From NCBI GenBank assembly GCA_013041835.1, contig JABDRH010000176.1, positions 1 to 8,973 on the forward strand: 8,973 bases of DNA, given 5' to 3'. The notes below the pieces were generated by a model that saw only the letters and a program-made list of their open reading frames with translations, was not told the DNA's origin and did not search any database. A program made the translations under genes and the position numbers. Below, one piece after another: positions 6,917 through 8,973 of the stretch; position 1 is the stretch's first letter; each line of letters starts with the position of its first letter. This stretch comes from Desulfatitalea sp. (GTDB lineage: Bacteria > Desulfobacterota > Desulfobacteria > Desulfobacterales > Desulfosarcinaceae).

Positions 6917-6922
6917 TTGTGC

Positions 6923-7366
6923 ATGAAAGTCATATTGAAAGAAACCATCGACTCACTGGGTATTATCGGCACCGAGGTCAAGGTGGCGCCCGGTTATGCC
7001 CGCAACTACCTGTTGCCCCAGGGCAAAGCGGTGCCGGCCACCCCACGGTACCGCAAGCTTCTGGAGCATGAAAGAGTCAAATTTGAACTCCAAATCGCCA
7101 AGGAAAAAGAGCTGGCCGAGCAGATGGCCGAGCGCCTGGTGCAGGTCGAATGCCAGGTGGCTGCCAAAGTGCATGAAGGCGAAAGACTTTACGGATCAGT
7201 GACGGCGCGTGATATCGTGGATGCCTTGGCCAAAAACGACATCGTGGTCGAAAAACGGATGGTGATGCTCTCCGAGCCCATTAAATCCATCGGTGATTTC
7301 AAGGTGCCCATCCGCGTCTACAAAGAGGTTGAACCTGAAATCACGGTTCATGTGGTTCCGGAATAG
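6923..7366 (+). CDS. rplI: 50S ribosomal protein L9
   Basis: L9 binds 23S rRNA near the base of the L1 stalk and helps maintain reading frame. The 147-aa product is the normal family length and layout. The N-terminal domain MKVILKETIDSLGIIGTEVKV continues into the rRNA-binding signature GYARNYLLPQGKAVPAT. A long connecting helix (about 41-75, rich in Lys/Glu) follows, then a C-terminal domain with the family-like stretch LYGSVTARDIVDAL and an end at ITVHVVPE. Start choice rests on the CGGAGG 6 nt upstream. The stop lies 3 nt before the dnaB start, so coupling is likely. Many related genomes carry a small membrane-protein gene (DUF2232) between rpsR and rplI; none is present here. Confidence 0.97.
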   Translation: MKVILKETIDSLGIIGTEVKVAPGYARNYLLPQGKAVPATPRYRKLLEHERVKFELQIAKEKELAEQMAERLVQVECQVAAKVHEGERLYGSVTARDIVDALAKNDIVVEKRMVMLSEPIKSIGDFKVPIRVYKEVEPEITVHVVPE

Positions 7367-7369
7367 CCC

Positions 7370-8710
7370 GTGTCTAATCAAAAAGACCCCGCCTTGCAAA
7401 AAGTGCCACCCCAAAGCATTGAGGCGGAAGAGTCGATTCTCAGTGCGATCCTGCTAGACAACAGCACTTTGCTGGATGTGCTTGAAGTCCTTCGGCCGGA
7501 AGACTTCTACCGCACCGCCCATCAAAGGATCTTCGGCGCCATTGACGGTTTGTTCGCCAAAGCCGAGCCGGTGGATCTGATTACCTTGACCAACGCCCTG
7601 CGCGACGTCAACCAGCTCGAAGAGATTGGCGGTGCCGCGTACCTGGCTCGCCTGGTGGATACCGTTCCATCGGCGGTCAATGTGGCACACTATGCCCGAA
7701 TTGTTCGGGATAAGGCTGCCCTGCGTCATCTGATCGCCAAGTCAGGTGAAATCGCACAGCGCTGTTACGAAGATGCCGGTGAGTTCGACCGGGTGCTCGA
7801 TTTTGCCGAAAGCGCCGTGTTTGAAATATCGGAGAACAAACATCGCGCCGCTTTCCATCCCCTGAGCAAAATTATCGAGACCAACATCGACGCCTTGGAA
7901 GAGCGGCAGGGCAACCGTGCCTTGGTGACCGGCATCGGCACCGGTTTCACCCGTTTGGATCACATGACCGCCGGTTTGCAAGGCTCGGACCTGATCATTT
8001 TGGCCGCCCGGCCGGCCATGGGCAAAACCGCCCTGGCTTTGAACCTGGCGCGCAATGCCGCTTTTGAAAACAATGTGCCGGTGGCTGTTTTTTCCCTGGA
8101 GATGTCCAAAGAGCAGCTTTCCATGCGCATGCTCTGCGCCGAGGCCCGGGTCGATGCTTCGCGTGTCCGCAGCGGATTTCTCAACCCGGAAGATTGGAAC
8201 CGCATCACGGATGCGGCCGGCGCCCTGTCCGAAGCGCCGATTTATATCGACGATTCCCCGGACATCTCGGCGACTTCCATCCGCACCAAATCCCGCCGCC
8301 TGAAAATGGACAAGGATCTGGGCCTGGTGATCATTGACTATCTGCAGTTGATGCGTGGGACTCACAATGTCGAGCGTCGCGATCTGGAGATCTCGGAGAT
8401 CTCCCGTTCCCTGAAATTGCTGGCCAAGGAGTTGAATGTTCCGGTGTTGGCTTTGTCCCAGCTCAATCGCAAATTGGAAGAGCGCAGCGACAAGCGGCCC
8501 CAATTGTCCGATTTGCGCGAGTCTGGCGCTCTGGAGCAGGACGCGGACGTCGTGGCTTTTATCTACCGTGACGAAGTCTATAACAAGGACGAAAACAATC
8601 CCAACAAGGGCACGGCGGAAGTCATCGTGGCCAAACAGCGCAACGGCCCAACAGGCGTGGTCCCGCTCACCTTTCAGGGCTTCTGCACCCGGTTCGAGAA
8701 TCCGGCATGA
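7370..8710 (+). CDS. dnaB: Replicative DNA helicase DnaB
   Basis: DnaB is the hexameric 5'-3' helicase that unwinds DNA at the replication fork and contacts primase. The 446-aa product is full length. The N-terminal primase-interacting domain (about 10-110) opens with VPPQSIEAEESILSAILLD. A linker (about 150-190) leads to the RecA-like motor, with Walker A in AARPAMGKTAL (K219, T220), E244 in FSLEMSKEQL, Walker B in LVIIDYLQLM (D323), LSQLNRKLEER, and the arginine-finger region KQRNGPTG (R424). No intein interrupts these motifs, although DnaB is a common intein host. The start is a GTG at 7370, only 3 nt after the rplI stop and without a good Shine-Dalgarno. It fits the expected 10-20 residues before PPQS, and translation is probably coupled to rplI. 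The stop overlaps the next gene by 4 nt. Confidence 0.97.
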   Translation: MSNQKDPALQKVPPQSIEAEESILSAILLDNSTLLDVLEVLRPEDFYRTAHQRIFGAIDGLFAKAEPVDLITLTNALRDVNQLEEIGGAAYLARLVDTVPSAVNVAHYARIVRDKAALRHLIAKSGEIAQRCYEDAGEFDRVLDFAESAVFEISENKHRAAFHPLSKIIETNIDALEERQGNRALVTGIGTGFTRLDHMTAGLQGSDLIILAARPAMGKTALALNLARNAAFENNVPVAVFSLEMSKEQLSMRMLCAEARVDASRVRSGFLNPEDWNRITDAAGALSEAPIYIDDSPDISATSIRTKSRRLKMDKDLGLVIIDYLQLMRGTHNVERRDLEISEISRSLKLLAKELNVPVLALSQLNRKLEERSDKRPQLSDLRESGALEQDADVVAFIYRDEVYNKDENNPNKGTAEVIVAKQRNGPTGVVPLTFQGFCTRFENPA

Positions 8711-8973
8711 AAAAAGTGTGGGGCCAAGTTAAAGGGCTCAAAGCCAATCAACTTCAGCGCCTGGAAAAACTCTACCGCAGAAAAGTACCGCCGGAATATT
8801 TGATCACCCCCGAGTTGTCCAAAGACATCGCCTTGCTTTCCTTTGAAATGCAGCGGCAAATGGGGTTGTTGATCGACCGTGCAGGCAAAGTGGCCTGCGT
8901 CCTGGTAGGTGATCCCCAGGGGATCTTTATCCCGGAACTCTCGGCCTACCGCCTCAACCCCGGGCGCCTGCGG
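8707..8973 (+). CDS. hflX: GTPase HflX, N-terminal part (runs off the window)
   Basis: HflX is a ribosome-associated GTPase that splits stalled or stress-hibernating ribosomes. Only 89 codons are visible, with no stop, so the GTP-binding G domain lies beyond the window. The visible part matches the HflX N-terminal domain: a start MKKVWGQVKGLKANQLQRLE, the segment LYRRKVPPEYLITPELS at about 23-39, then GLLIDRAGKVACVLVGDP and IFIPELSAYRLNPGRLR. The start ATG overlaps the dnaB stop as ATGA and has no clear ribosome-binding site, which suggests coupled translation. The identification is from remembered family character; the absent G motifs (GxxNxGKS, DTVG) are what would confirm it. Confidence 0.88.
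   Translation, partial: MKKVWGQVKGLKANQLQRLEKLYRRKVPPEYLITPELSKDIALLSFEMQRQMGLLIDRAGKVACVLVGDPQGIFIPELSAYRLNPGRLR

Noticed and set aside
6917..6922. TTG at 6917 as the rplI start
   Set aside because: It touches the ribosome-binding site with no spacing and would add Met-Cys before the conserved MKVILKE.
7370..8710. Intein or frameshift in dnaB
   Set aside because: All helicase motifs are contiguous in 446 codons, the normal family length.
1..8973. CRISPR arrays, insertion sequences, prophage or toxin-antitoxin genes
   Set aside because: I looked for regularly spaced repeats, transposase or integrase motifs and small paired genes on both strands and found none; nearly all bases are in identified efflux or housekeeping genes.

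Overview
The window looks like chromosome from a moderately GC-rich Gram-negative bacterium. The Gram-negative call rests on a TolC-type outer-membrane factor, an RND pump and its periplasmic adaptor. A member of Desulfobacterota (deltaproteobacterial type, Desulfobacteraceae/Desulfosarcina-like) is my best guess from the general character of the proteins and the rpsF-rpsR-rplI-dnaB order. That is an inference, not something proven here. All supported genes lie on the + strand.

Region 1 (1-5951) is a monovalent-metal (Cu+/Ag+) efflux operon. It holds the 3' part of a TolC/CusC-like outer-membrane factor, then a CusB-like adaptor with an N-terminal metal-binding domain and an unusual Met/Asp-rich C-terminal tail. 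Next come a full-length CusA-like RND pump that overlaps cusB by 4 nt and keeps the three-methionine copper site, and a small secreted Met/His-rich protein. No CusF-like gene is visible, so the small protein and the adaptor tail are candidates for periplasmic metal delivery. The operon promoter and the start of the outer-membrane gene lie outside the window.

Region 2 (5952-6061) is the junction and the leader of the ribosomal operon. A perfect TTGACA -35 hexamer overlaps the stop codon of the small protein. The leader downstream can fold so that the rpsF Shine-Dalgarno is paired, as expected for an operon autoregulated by the S6:S18 complex.

Region 3 (6062-8973) is the core operon rpsF-rpsR-rplI-dnaB-hflX: ribosomal proteins S6, S18 and L9, the replicative helicase DnaB, and the first 89 codons of the GTPase HflX, which runs off the end. 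Genes are tightly spaced (13 nt, 3 nt and a 4-nt overlap) except for 116 nt between rpsR and rplI, where a GC-rich hairpin sits directly against the rplI ribosome-binding site.

I found no mobile element, CRISPR array, tRNA or rRNA. I see no radically new system. The items most worth following up are the candidate metallochaperone, the adaptor's metal-binding tail, and the two leader structures.
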